The notes under the pieces were generated by a model. The model did no database searches. It had not been told where the DNA came from and worked only from the letters and a program-made list of their open reading frames with translations. A DNA stretch of 29,995 nucleotides from SCRT01 sp036379455 (GTDB lineage Bacteria; Pseudomonadota; Gammaproteobacteria; Nevskiales; Nevskiaceae). The position numbers and the translations under genes are program-made. Within the stretch, counting starts at the first letter, position 1. Each line of letters starts with the position of its first letter. Of this stretch, positions 8,616 to 16,719 are shown in pieces. The DNA lies in NCBI GenBank assembly GCA_036379455.1, contig DASVGQ010000021.1:1-29995 (forward strand), read 5' to 3'.

Positions 8616-9692
8616 TCACGCGCGCAGGGCGGACAACACCGCATCCCCCATCGCGCGCGTTCCCACCGTTGCCTCTCCGGGCCGCGCGATGTCGGCCGTA
8701 CGCAGGCCGGCCTCCAGCACGTGGCGCACCGCGGCCACAACGCGATCCGCGAGATCCGCCCGCGCAAGGCTGTGCCGAAACATCATGGCGGCCGAAAGCA
8801 GCGTCGCCAGCGGGTTGGCCTTGTCCTGACCAGCGATGTCCGGCGCACTGCCGTGCACCGGCTCGTACAAGCCCTTGCCCTGCGCGTCGAGCGACGCCGA
8901 GGGCAGCATGCCGATCGACCCCGTGATCATCGAGGCGGCGTCCGAGAGGATGTCGCCGAACATGTTGCCGGTGACGATGACGTCGAACTGCCGAGGCTTG
9001 CGCACCAGCTGCATCGCCGCGTTGTCGACGTAGAGATGCGACAGCGCCACGTCCGGGTAGTCCCGGCCCACGCGGGTCACGGTCTCGCGCCACAGGCGCG
9101 AAGTCTCGAGCACGTTTTCCTTGTCCACCGAGCACACCCGGCGGCTGCGGCCGCGCGCCGCCTCGAAGGCCACGCGCGCGATGCGCTCCACTTCCGGAAC
9201 ACTGTAGTGCATCGAGTCGAAGGCCTCGTCGGCCCCTTCGGCGGTCTTCCGACGGCCGCGCGGCTGGCCGAAGTAGATTCCGCCGGTGAGCTCGCGCACG
9301 ATCAGGATGTCGAGGCCCGCCACCAGCTCCGCGCGCAGCGACGACGCTCCCGCAAGCTCGGCAAAGGCCAGCGCCGGACGCAGGTTCGCGAACAGCCCGA
9401 GGTCCTTGCGAATGGCGAGCAGTCCCCGCTCGGGGCGTTGCTCGCGCGGCAGGTCGTCGTACTGCGGCCCGCCGACCGCGGCGAGCAGCACGGCATCGGC
9501 GGCCTTGGCCGCCGCGCGCGTCTGCTCCGGATAGGGCTTGCCGACCGCATCCACCGCGCAGCCGCCGAGCAGCCCGTGGCTCCATTCCAGCGCCAGTCCC
9601 TCGGACCTGAAGAGTTCCAATACGCGCTCGGCCTGGGCCATGACTTCCGGACCCACGCCGTCGCCCGGGAGAATGAGAATCTTGTGTGCCAT
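8616..9692 (-). CDS. leuB: 3-isopropylmalate dehydrogenase
   Basis: LeuB oxidatively decarboxylates 3-isopropylmalate to 2-oxoisocaproate using NAD, the third dedicated step of leucine synthesis. The 358-residue product starts MAHKILILPGDGVGPEV and contains AVGGP, RELTGGIYFG, DKENVLETSRLWR, the metal/substrate segment VTGNMFGDILSD and LYEPVHGSAPDIAG. Three in-frame ATGs cluster at 9701, 9695 and 9692; none has a strong ribosome-binding site, and 9692 gives the standard N-terminus. It is separated from the methyltransferase gene by about 70 bp carrying a 14-bp palindrome and an AT-rich patch, so it may have its own control. Confidence 0.96.
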   Translation of the reverse strand: MAHKILILPGDGVGPEVMAQAERVLELFRSEGLALEWSHGLLGGCAVDAVGKPYPEQTRAAAKAADAVLLAAVGGPQYDDLPREQRPERGLLAIRKDLGLFANLRPALAFAELAGASSLRAELVAGLDILIVRELTGGIYFGQPRGRRKTAEGADEAFDSMHYSVPEVERIARVAFEAARGRSRRVCSVDKENVLETSRLWRETVTRVGRDYPDVALSHLYVDNAAMQLVRKPRQFDVIVTGNMFGDILSDAASMITGSIGMLPSASLDAQGKGLYEPVHGSAPDIAGQDKANPLATLLSAAMMFRHSLARADLADRVVAAVRHVLEAGLRTADIARPGEATVGTRAMGDAVLSALRA

Positions 9693-9723
9693 CATCGGCA
9701 TCCGTGCTTTGGGGAAACGCCCG

Positions 9724-9737
9724 CGCCGCGCGCGGCG
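9724..9737. repeat. Perfect 14-bp GC palindrome upstream of leuB
   Basis: CGCCGCGCGCGGCG is a perfect palindrome in the gap between the methyltransferase and leuB. It is followed (plus orientation) by the AT-rich CGTATATTGTGAC, which on the minus strand reads as a poor -10-like sequence. It may be an operator, a processing hairpin or chance in GC-rich DNA. Confidence 0.3.
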
Positions 9738-9765
9738 AGCCGTATATTGTGACAGCTTCCTGCTC

Positions 9766-10557
9766 TCAGTTCGCGCGGCGCGATGCGAAGCGCAGGCGCA
9801 CGTAGTCGAGCACCCACCGCCCGTCACGCAGCAGCGCGGGCGCGAGCGCCGCACGGATCGCGTCCAGCACCGCGGGACGCTCGTCAGCCGGGAAGCGCGG
9901 CAGGAACCATTGCCCGAAGGTCTGAAGCCAGTCCGTCACGTCGCCCGGCAGCATGGTCGGCCGCGCAAAGGTCTCCATGCGCTCGACGCCGAAGCCCGCC
10001 GCCTGCAGGCGCTGCCGATATTCGCCCGGCGACGGGAAATACCACGGCTCGAGCCCCTCCGCTGCAATCCCGTGCTGTGCCAGTACGGCGCCGATCCCCT
10101 CGCGCACCTGACGGACGTTGCCGCGGCCCCCGAGCTCTCCCACGAAACGTCCGCCCGGCCGCAGCGCGCGATGCACGCCGCGCAGCACGGCATCCGGGTC
10201 ACGCTTCATCCAGTGCAGCGCGGCGTTTGAGAAGACGGCGTCGAAGTCGCCCTGCCAGCGCAGGGCGTGACCATCCAGGACTTCGGCCGGCACGTTGCGT
10301 GCGCGTGCCGCCGCAACCATCGCGGGACTCGCGTCCACGCCATGTACCTCGGCACCTGCTTCACGCAGCTTCGCGCTGAGCGCGCCGTCGCCACATCCGA
10401 GGTCGAGGATCCGTTCGCCGGGAGCCGGCGCGAGCCAGGCGAGCAGCGGTGCGCCCAGCTCCGCGACGAAGCGCGCGTTGCGCGCGTAATCGCTCGCGCG
10501 CCAAGGCTGGCCAGCATCCGGCGGCGAATCCGATCGCGTCAACGGCTGAAGAGCCAC
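9766..10557 (-). CDS. Class I SAM-dependent methyltransferase (leuD-leuB intergenic type)
   Basis: A 263-residue class I methyltransferase. Motif I is ILDLGCGDGALSAKL, the acidic ribose-binding residue falls in VHGVDASPAMVAAAR, and motifs FDAVFSNAALHWM and LRPGGRFVGELGG follow. This resembles the trans-aconitate methyltransferase (Tam)/BioC-like subgroup. Its position between leuD and leuB is the same as in Pseudomonas, where a methyltransferase of unknown substrate occupies this slot. The ATG lies 19 bp inside the end of leuD, so the two are translationally coupled. A role linked to isopropylmalate or aconitate-like acids is possible because LeuCD is an aconitase relative, but nothing in the sequence fixes the substrate. 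Confidence 0.85.
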   Translation of the reverse strand: MALQPLTRSDSPPDAGQPWRASDYARNARFVAELGAPLLAWLAPAPGERILDLGCGDGALSAKLREAGAEVHGVDASPAMVAAARARNVPAEVLDGHALRWQGDFDAVFSNAALHWMKRDPDAVLRGVHRALRPGGRFVGELGGRGNVRQVREGIGAVLAQHGIAAEGLEPWYFPSPGEYRQRLQAAGFGVERMETFARPTMLPGDVTDWLQTFGQWFLPRFPADERPAVLDAIRAALAPALLRDGRWVLDYVRLRFASRRAN

Positions 10558-11192
10558 GGCGCTTCCTCGCGCCGCCGTGCTTCATAGGCGTGGATCGCAT
10601 CGCCGAGCGTCAGGGTCTCGCCGATTTCGTCGATCCCTCGCACCATGCGCGCCTTGCGCAGCGGGTCCACCTCGAAACCGAAAGCCAGATCACCCGCCGG
10701 CGTGCCTGGAACGCGCACCTGCTGCTGCGGCAGATCTACCGTGATCTGTTGCTTCGAATCGGCCTTGACGGCGTCGAACAATACTTGGACTTCCTCGGGC
10801 CGCAGCACCACCGGCAGAAAGCCGTTCTTGAAGGAGTTGTTGAAGAAGATGTCGGCGTAGCTCGGCGCAATCACGGCCTTGAAGCCGTAGCCGGCCAGCG
10901 CCCACACCGCGTGTTCCCGCGAGCTGCCGCAGCCGAAATTATCCCGCGCCAGCAGGATGCTGGCGCCCTGATAGCGCGCGTCGTTCAGCACGAAATCGGG
11001 ATTCGGGCGACGCGTCGCCGGATCGACCGTCAGGTCGCCGGGATCGAGGTAGCGCCAGCTGTCAAACAGGAAGGGACCGAAGCCGGTGCGCTTGATGGAT
11101 TTCAGGTACTGCTTGGGGATGATGGCGTCCGTGTCGACGTCGACGCGGTCCAGCGGCATGGCCGTACCCGTCACCGTGGTGAATGCTTGCAT
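10539..11192 (-). CDS. leuD: 3-isopropylmalate dehydratase small subunit
   Basis: LeuD is the small (swivel) subunit of isopropylmalate isomerase, which interconverts 2- and 3-isopropylmalate with LeuC. The 217-residue protein has the bacterial signature VDTDAIIPKQYLKSIKRTGFG, LLARDNFGCGSSREHAVWAL and PSYADIFFNNSFKNG. Length is typical. A good Shine-Dalgarno TAGGAG, overlapping the leuC stop, precedes the ATG, and only 9 bp separate the two genes. The 3' end overlaps the following methyltransferase gene. Confidence 0.97.
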   Translation of the reverse strand: MQAFTTVTGTAMPLDRVDVDTDAIIPKQYLKSIKRTGFGPFLFDSWRYLDPGDLTVDPATRRPNPDFVLNDARYQGASILLARDNFGCGSSREHAVWALAGYGFKAVIAPSYADIFFNNSFKNGFLPVVLRPEEVQVLFDAVKADSKQQITVDLPQQQVRVPGTPAGDLAFGFEVDPLRKARMVRGIDEIGETLTLGDAIHAYEARRREEAPWLFSR

Positions 11193-11201
11193 CGCGTTCT
11201 C

Positions 11202-12614
11202 CTAGAACGAGCGGACGTCGACGAAGTGGCCGGCCAATGCTGCGGCCACCGCCATCGGCGGCGACACGAGGTGCGTGCGCCCACCGGCGCCCTGACGCCC
11301 CTCGAAGTTGCGGTTGCTGGTAGACGCGCAGCGCTCTCCCGGCGACAGATGGTCCGGGTTCATGCCCAGGCACATCGAGCAGCCGGCGTCGCGCCACTCG
11401 AAGCCGGCGTCGCGGAAGATGCGGTCCAGCCCCTCGTCCTCGGCCTGCTTCTTCACCAGCCCGGACCCGGGGACCACCATGGCCTGCTTGATGCCCGGCG
11501 CGACGTGACGGCCCTTGATGACCGCCGCGGCTGCGCGCAGGTCCTCGATCCGCGAGTTCGTGCACGAACCGAAGAACACCTTGTCAGGACGGATGTCCGT
11601 GATCTTCGTCCCGGGCTGCAGGTCCATGTATTGCAGCGCGCGCTCCATTGCCTTGCGGTGCGCGGCGTCCTTCGCTTCCGCCGGATCGGGTACGCGCCCG
11701 CCGACCGGCACGACCATGCCCGGCGTCGTGCCCCAGGTCACCTGCGGCTGCACGCTCGCGGCTTCCAGCGTGACCTCGCGGTCGAAGCGCGCATCGTCGT
11801 CCGAGTGCAGATCGCGCCACGCGGTGACCGCCTGGTCCCACAGCGCACCGGTCGGCGCGAAGGGGCGGCCGTGCACGTACTCGATGGTCGTGTCGTCCAC
11901 CGCGACCATGCCGGCGCGCGCTCCGACCTCGATGGTCATGTTGCACACCGTCATGCGCCCTTCCATCGACATGCCGCGGATCGTGTCGCCGGCGTATTCG
12001 ATGGCGTGCCCGGTGCCGCCCGCCGTGCCGATCTTGCCGATGATCGCGAGGATCACGTCCTTCGGCGTCACGCCCACGCCCATGCGGCCCGTGACCGTCA
12101 CGCGCATGTTCTTCGACTTCTGCTGCACGAGGCATTCCGTCGCCAGCACGTGCTCCACCTCGCTGGTGCCGATGCCCACCGCCAGCGTGCCGAAAGCGCC
12201 GTTGGTGGAGGTGTGCGAGTCTCCGCACACGACCGTCATGCCCGGCAGCACCAGCCCCTGCTCCGGGCCGATGATGTGCACGATGCCCTGGCGGCGATCC
12301 ACGAGATCGAACTTGAGGATCTTGTACTCCGCGCAGTTCTTGTCGAGCGCCTGCAGCTGCGCGCGGGAGATCGGATCCTTGACCCCCGCCATGCCTTCCG
12401 CGCGGTGGTCGGTCGGGACGTTGTGGTCCGGCACGGCGACGTTCGACCCGCGTCGCCACGGCGCGCGCTTCGCAAGGCGCAGCCCTTCGAAGGCCTGCGG
12501 GCTCGTCACCTCGTGAACGAGGTGGCGATCGATGTAGATCAGCGCGGTGCCGGCACCCAGCTCCGCCACCACGTGCGCATCCCACAGCTTCTCGTACAGC
12601 GTCTTGCCGCCCAT
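11202..12614 (-). CDS. leuC: 3-isopropylmalate dehydratase large subunit
   Basis: LeuC carries the [4Fe-4S] cluster of isopropylmalate isomerase. The 470-residue protein has GDSHTSTNGAFG and the three cluster-ligating cysteines at 351 (GSCTNSR), 412 and 415 (GCSMCLGMNPD). Start, length and motifs match the standard bacterial subunit. The ATG is preceded by a perfect AGGAGG at a 6-bp spacing. It is the first gene of the leucine block and is divergent from a LysR-type regulator, an arrangement shared with Pseudomonas. Confidence 0.97.
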   Translation of the reverse strand: MGGKTLYEKLWDAHVVAELGAGTALIYIDRHLVHEVTSPQAFEGLRLAKRAPWRRGSNVAVPDHNVPTDHRAEGMAGVKDPISRAQLQALDKNCAEYKILKFDLVDRRQGIVHIIGPEQGLVLPGMTVVCGDSHTSTNGAFGTLAVGIGTSEVEHVLATECLVQQKSKNMRVTVTGRMGVGVTPKDVILAIIGKIGTAGGTGHAIEYAGDTIRGMSMEGRMTVCNMTIEVGARAGMVAVDDTTIEYVHGRPFAPTGALWDQAVTAWRDLHSDDDARFDREVTLEAASVQPQVTWGTTPGMVVPVGGRVPDPAEAKDAAHRKAMERALQYMDLQPGTKITDIRPDKVFFGSCTNSRIEDLRAAAAVIKGRHVAPGIKQAMVVPGSGLVKKQAEDEGLDRIFRDAGFEWRDAGCSMCLGMNPDHLSPGERCASTSNRNFEGRQGAGGRTHLVSPPMAVAAALAGHFVDVRSF

Positions 12615-12620
12615 GGCGAT

Positions 12621-12626
12621 CCTCCT
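12621..12626 (-). promoter_or_regulatory. Strong ribosome-binding site of leuC
   Basis: On the minus strand the sequence is a consensus AGGAGG, 6 bp from the leuC ATG. It is the best Shine-Dalgarno I noticed in the window and it fixes the leuC start. Confidence 0.85.
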
Positions 12627-12668
12627 AGCAGGTGCCGTTCAGTCTAGAGATCACTCGTCAATAACTCC

Positions 12669-12714
12669 AATGAATCGTTTTAATGAATTACATGGCCGAT
12701 TAGAATCGATTCAT
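12669..12714. promoter_or_regulatory. Repeated ATTCAT elements between leuC and the LysR gene
   Basis: The 98-bp divergent region is far more AT-rich than its surroundings. It holds AATGAAT twice, 13 bp apart (12669-12675 and 12682-12688), and the inverted copy CGATTCAT at 12707-12714, which overlaps the LysR start codon. The last copy is part of a perfect palindrome GAATCGATTC (12703-12712). Spaced half-sites in a shared divergent promoter are the usual setting for LysR-family autoregulation and control of the facing operon. A TTTAAT at 12679-12684 could be the -10 for the regulator gene. Binding is inferred. Confidence 0.5.
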
Positions 12715-13624
12715 GGACTTCGATCAGCTGCGTGCGCTCGCGACGGTCGCCGAACGCCGATCCTTCTCCCGCGCGGCGGACAGCCTGCACCTGTCACAGC
12801 CCGCCGTCAGCAAGCGCATCGCCGCGCTGGAAGCGGAGCTCGGCGTGCGCCTGTTCGACCGCGTGGGCCGGAACGTCACGCTGACGGATGCCGGCGCCGC
12901 GCTGCTGCCGCGCGCCCGGCGGATGCTGGATGAGCTGGAGGACAGCCGGCGTGCGCTCTCGCGGCTCTCCGACCGCGTCGACGGGCGCCTGAGCCTCGGC
13001 ATGAGTCATCACGTCGCGCTGCACCGTCTGCCCGACGTCCTGAAGGACTATGCGCAGCGCTACCCCGAAGTCGAGCTCGAGCTGCAGTTCATGGATTCGG
13101 AGATCGCCTGCGACGCGGTTCTCCACGGCCAGCTCGAGCTTGCCGTCGTGACCTTGCCCGGCGCGCGGGCGCCCACTCTCGCCACGCGCGTCGTGTGGCC
13201 GGATCCGCTGTCGATCTTCGTCGCACGCGAGCACCCGCTTGCCGGCCGCGCCAGCGTTTCCGTCCGGGAGCTCGTGGACTATCCCGCGGTCCTGCCGGAT
13301 ACGCGCACCTTCACCTACCGCGTTATCCACGACGCGTTCGCAGGCCACGGCGTCGAGCCACAAGTGCGGCTCTCCACGCATTACCTGGAGACCTTGAGGA
13401 TGCTGGTCGCCGTCGGCCTCGGGTGGAGCGCGCTGCCGGCCACTATGGCGGACGATCGGCTGCGGCCGGTTCACGTCGCGGGCCTTGCCATCGAGCGCCG
13501 CCTCGGCGTGGCCTGGCACCGGCAGCGCAGCCGTTCAGCCGCGGCCGCCGCCTTCCTGCGCCTGCTGCCGGCCGCCGACGGAGTGGAGCCCGACGACGGA
13601 CGCCCGACTTCCACCGCGCCCTGA
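12713..13624 (+). CDS. LysR-family transcriptional regulator divergent from leuC
   Basis: A 303-residue LysR-type regulator. The N-terminal winged helix-turn-helix is visible at about residues 2-60, with the recognition region RSFSRAADSLHLSQPAVSKRI. A dimerising linker helix follows, then a periplasmic-binding-protein-like effector domain (from about residue 90). The ATG at 12713 lies inside the repeat region shared with leuC. A LysR gene next to leuC is conserved in Pseudomonas, so control of leuCDB in response to a leucine-pathway intermediate is the likeliest role. It might also control the downstream SDR gene. The last 25 residues are Arg/Pro-rich and probably disordered. Confidence 0.9.
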   Translation: MDFDQLRALATVAERRSFSRAADSLHLSQPAVSKRIAALEAELGVRLFDRVGRNVTLTDAGAALLPRARRMLDELEDSRRALSRLSDRVDGRLSLGMSHHVALHRLPDVLKDYAQRYPEVELELQFMDSEIACDAVLHGQLELAVVTLPGARAPTLATRVVWPDPLSIFVAREHPLAGRASVSVRELVDYPAVLPDTRTFTYRVIHDAFAGHGVEPQVRLSTHYLETLRMLVAVGLGWSALPATMADDRLRPVHVAGLAIERRLGVAWHRQRSRSAAAAAFLRLLPAADGVEPDDGRPTSTAP

Positions 13625-13684
13625 CGTTTCCAGCAAAGCGCGCACACAATGCGTGCGCAAAATCAAACATCGGAACGTCTCATC

Positions 13685-14479
13685 ATGGATCTGCAGCTCA
13701 AGGACAAGATCGCCTTCGTTTCAGGCTCTACTGCCGGCATCGGGCTGGCCATCGCGGAACGGCTCGCAGCCGAAGGCGCGCGGGTGTGGCTCAACGGGCG
13801 CACGCAGGCGCGCGTCGACGCCGCTCGCCGGCACATCCTGGAGCGCGCGCCGGCTGCGAAAGTCGAGGGCGTCGCGGCGGATCTGAGCCACGCGGACGGC
13901 GTTGCGAACGCGGTGCGCGCCGTGCCGCGCGTCGACATCCTCATCAACAACCTCGGCGTCTTCGCCAGCCAGCCCTTCGAGTCCATCACCGACGCCGACT
14001 GGCTGCGGTTCTTCGAGACGAACGTGCTGTCCGGCATCCGCCTGGCCCGCGCATGGCTGCCGGACATGAAGGCCCGCAACTGGGGCCGCATCGTGTTCAT
14101 CTCGAGCGAATCTGGCCTCAACATCCCCGTCGAGATGATCCACTACGGCGTGACGAAGACCGCGCAGCTCGCGGTCTCACGCGGCCTGGCGGAGTCGCTG
14201 GCGGGGACGGGGATCACGGTGAACGCGGTGCTGCCCGGGCCGACGGCCTCCGAAGGCGTCCAGCGCTTCGTCGGCGAGCTCGCCGCCGAACGCGGCACCG
14301 ACGCAGCAGCCGTGGAGCGCGACATGTTCCGGACGGACCGCCCCTCTTCGTTGCTGAAGCGCTTCATCCGACCGGAAGAAGTCGCCAATCTCGTCGCCTA
14401 CGTCGCGAGCCCTCTGTCCAGCGCCACGACCGGCGCGGCGCTGCGCGTGGACGGCGGCGTGGTGCGCGCCATCGCCTGA
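13685..14479 (+). CDS. Short-chain dehydrogenase/reductase (SDR) family oxidoreductase
   Basis: A 264-residue classical SDR. The nucleotide-binding glycine motif is GSTAGIG (residues 14-20), with an arginine after the second strand (LNGRTQAR) suggesting NADP preference. The NNLG segment is at about 88, and the catalytic Ser (about 140-141), Tyr 154 and Lys 158 are present (ISSESG, HYGVTK). The end GAALRVDGGVV is typical of 3-oxoacyl-ACP-reductase-like SDRs. The start at 13685 gives the family N-terminus; an ATG 12 codons upstream is less likely. It follows the LysR gene by 60 bp in the same direction. The substrate cannot be named. Confidence 0.9.
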   Translation: MDLQLKDKIAFVSGSTAGIGLAIAERLAAEGARVWLNGRTQARVDAARRHILERAPAAKVEGVAADLSHADGVANAVRAVPRVDILINNLGVFASQPFESITDADWLRFFETNVLSGIRLARAWLPDMKARNWGRIVFISSESGLNIPVEMIHYGVTKTAQLAVSRGLAESLAGTGITVNAVLPGPTASEGVQRFVGELAAERGTDAAAVERDMFRTDRPSSLLKRFIRPEEVANLVAYVASPLSSATTGAALRVDGGVVRAIA

Positions 14480-14597
14480 GCCACTCGAACGCACCGACGC
14501 TCAGGGCGGTGACCCCAGCGAGGGCCGGTAGACCAACCACAGCGTCGCGACGATGGCCTCCCGCGCGCTTGCGCCGCCCGCCGCTCATCTGCAGCGA

Positions 14598-14620
14598 AGC
14601 GCTCTGGCGCGCAGGGCGCT
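14598..14620. terminator. GC-rich hairpin between SDR and aroC, overlapping the aroC stop
   Basis: AGCGCTCTG (14598-14606) pairs with CAGGGCGCT (14612-14620) around the 5-base loop GCGCG. The stem is nine pairs with one G-U wobble. It sits between two convergent genes and its right arm includes two bases of the aroC stop codon. Neither side has a T-run, so it would be a Rho-assisted or RNA-end-protecting hairpin, not a classical intrinsic terminator. Confidence 0.45.
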
Positions 14621-15716
14621 AGACGTGGCCCGTGATGCGCGGCGTCGCCGGCCTCACGTCGCCGCACTGCGCGCGGTTGCGCAGGACATGGTCCATGAGC
14701 ACCAGGGCCACCATGGCCTCCGCGATCGGCGTGGCGCGCACGCCGACGCAGGGATCGTGGCGGCCGGTGGTGCGCACCTCGGCCGCACGGCCCTCGACGT
14801 CGATCGTCCTGCCGGCCGTCGTGATGCTCGACGTCGGCTTGATGGCGATGGAGCAGACGATGTCCTGGCCGGTCGAGATGCCGCCGGCCGTGCCACCGGA
14901 GTGGTTGGAAAGGAATCCCTCGGGTGTCATCTCGTCGCGATTCGCCGTGCCGCGGCGGTCGACGACCGCGAAGCCATCGCCGATCTCGACGCCCTTTACG
15001 GCGTTGATGCCCATCAGCGCATAGGCCAGCTCCGCGTCGAGCCGGTCGTACACCGGCTCGCCGAGTCCCGGCGGCACGCCGGTCGCCATGACGTTGACGC
15101 GCGCGCCGACGGAATCGCCGGCCCGCCGCAGGCCGTCGATGTAGCCCTCCAGCATCGGAACCAGGCTTGCGTCGCCGCAGAAGAAGGGATTGGCGTTGAC
15201 CGCCGCCCAGTCCTTGAGCGGCAGCGGGTGCTCGCCGATCTGCGCGCAGTAACCGCGCACCGCGATGCCGACGCGTTCGCGCAGCCACTTCTTCGCGATC
15301 GCGCCACCCGCAACGCGCACCGCCGTCTCGCGCGCGCTCGCACGCCCGCCGCCGCGCGGATCACGCCGGCCGTACTTCTGGATGTAGGCGTAGTCGGCGT
15401 GGTTCGGACGGAATACCTGCTTGATCTTGTCGTAGTCGTAGCTGCGCTGGTCGGTGTTCTCGATCAGCAGCGCGATCGGCGTGCCGGTGGTCCGCCCCTC
15501 GTAGACACCCGACAGGATCCGCACCTGATCCGCCTCCTTGCGCTGCGTGACATAGCGCGAGCTGCCCGGCCGACGCCGGTCGAGGTCCGGCTGGATATCC
15601 GCCTCGGAGAGCGCGAGATCCGGCGGGCATCCGTCCACCACGCAGCCGATCGCAGGTCCATGCGATTCGCCGAAGCTCGTCAAGCAGAACAACCGCCCGA
15701 AGGTGTTTCCCGACAT
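14619..15716 (-). CDS. aroC: Chorismate synthase
   Basis: AroC converts 5-enolpyruvylshikimate-3-phosphate to chorismate with reduced FMN as catalyst. The 365-residue protein has MSGNTFGRLFCLTSFGESHG, the RRRPG motif, RKEADQVRILSGVYEG, RRDPRGGGRASARETA and SNHSGGTAGGISTGQ. The usual RPGHAD or PAHAD motif reads RPNHADYAY here; the histidine is kept. It begins 3 bp after the prmB stop, so prmB and aroC form one transcript. Confidence 0.96.
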   Translation of the reverse strand: MSGNTFGRLFCLTSFGESHGPAIGCVVDGCPPDLALSEADIQPDLDRRRPGSSRYVTQRKEADQVRILSGVYEGRTTGTPIALLIENTDQRSYDYDKIKQVFRPNHADYAYIQKYGRRDPRGGGRASARETAVRVAGGAIAKKWLRERVGIAVRGYCAQIGEHPLPLKDWAAVNANPFFCGDASLVPMLEGYIDGLRRAGDSVGARVNVMATGVPPGLGEPVYDRLDAELAYALMGINAVKGVEIGDGFAVVDRRGTANRDEMTPEGFLSNHSGGTAGGISTGQDIVCSIAIKPTSSITTAGRTIDVEGRAAEVRTTGRHDPCVGVRATPIAEAMVALVLMDHVLRNRAQCGDVRPATPRITGHV

Positions 15717-15719
15717 GGC

Positions 15720-16646
15720 TCAGGTTCCCCGACTCGCCATCCACGCGGCCAGTTCATCGCGTCTCGCGACGAACACGCCATCTCCGCCCCGCTCGAACTC
15801 GGGCCAGGTCGCGGGGAAATCCGGAAAACGCGCTTCGAAGAGCGGGCGCGAGCCGCCGACCTCGCACACCAGCATGCCTTCCTGCGCGAGGTGATCGGCA
15901 GCCGTCGCCAGCACGCGCGCGACGATGTCCATTCCGTCCGTCCCCGCTTCCAGCGCCAGCCGCGGCTCGCGGCGATACTCCGGAGCGAGCCCCTGCCACT
16001 CCGCCGTCGGCACGTAAGGTGGATTGCAGACGATCAGGTCGTAGGCGCGCGCGGCGGTCGGCGCGTACAGATCCCCGGCGAGCACCCGCACGCGATCGGC
16101 GAGGTCGTGGCGCGCGACGTTGCGTTCGGCCACCGCGCAGGCGCTGCGGTCCACGTCGACGAGTTCCACTTCGGCGGCAGGAAAGGCCAGCGCGCAGGCA
16201 ATGCCGATGCAACCGCAGCCGCAGCACAGGTCGAGCACCGTCCGCGGATCGGTGGTCAGCCATGGGCGGAAGCCGGCCTCGATGAGCTCGGCAATCGGCG
16301 AACGCGGCACCAGGACGTGCTCGTCGACGAAGAACGGCAGGCCGGCAAACCACGCCTCGCCGGTGAGATAGGCAGCGGGCGCGCGCGTGCGGATACGTCG
16401 CTCGAGCAACGCGTGCACCGTCCGGCATTCGTCGTCGGTCAGCGCGGCCGCCAAGTACGGCGCCGGCAGGTCCCACGGCAGCTTCAGCGCCCAGGCAACG
16501 AGGTGGAAGGCCTCGTCCAGCGCGTTGTCCGTACCGTGCCCGTAGGCAAGTCCGGCCCGTCCGAAGGCCGACGCACCCCAGCGCACCCAGTCGCGTACCG
16601 TGCGTAGCTGCGGCTCGATCGCAGCATGGTTTTCCGCGGATGGCAT
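15720..16646 (-). CDS. prmB: Ribosomal protein uL3 N5-glutamine methyltransferase
   Basis: PrmB methylates a glutamine of ribosomal protein L3. The 308-residue protein has the N-terminal helical domain (DWVRWGASAFGRAGLAYGHGTDNALDEA), AYLTGEAWFAGLPFFVDEHVLVPRSPIAELIE, SAM motif I VLDLCCGCGCIGIACAL, the VDVD acidic loop, and the catalytic NPPY in IVCNPPYVPTAEW. The sequence AYLTGEAWFAGLPFFV and the EYRREPRLALEAGTDGMD segment distinguish PrmB from PrmC. Motif I is unusually cysteine-rich. The start codon is uncertain: the ATG at 16646 has no clear ribosome-binding site. It is divergent from psd and is followed at once by aroC. Confidence 0.92.
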   Translation of the reverse strand: MPSAENHAAIEPQLRTVRDWVRWGASAFGRAGLAYGHGTDNALDEAFHLVAWALKLPWDLPAPYLAAALTDDECRTVHALLERRIRTRAPAAYLTGEAWFAGLPFFVDEHVLVPRSPIAELIEAGFRPWLTTDPRTVLDLCCGCGCIGIACALAFPAAEVELVDVDRSACAVAERNVARHDLADRVRVLAGDLYAPTAARAYDLIVCNPPYVPTAEWQGLAPEYRREPRLALEAGTDGMDIVARVLATAADHLAQEGMLVCEVGGSRPLFEARFPDFPATWPEFERGGDGVFVARRDELAAWMASRGT

Positions 16647-16719
16647 CAGGATTGCATGCACGAAGGCTGAAATGACGAGTCGGTTAGTATGCGTGCGCGC
16701 TCCGATCCTTTCCAAACCG

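Noticed and set aside
9693..9854. N-terminal extension of LeuB by up to 54 residues
   Set aside because: The extension is Arg/Cys-rich, overlaps the methyltransferase gene and is absent from the LeuB family.
10449..12647. 732-codon open frame on the plus strand
   Set aside because: It is antisense to leuD and leuC, both certain genes. The translation is an Arg/His/Asp/Val-rich shadow without motifs.
13640..13658. Possible terminator hairpin GCGCAC/GTGCGC between the LysR and SDR genes
   Set aside because: It has only six pairs with a seven-base loop and no T-run, and the two genes are likely co-transcribed. It is too weak to call.
14553..16607. 684-codon open frame on the plus strand
   Set aside because: It is antisense to aroC and prmB and has no recognisable domain.
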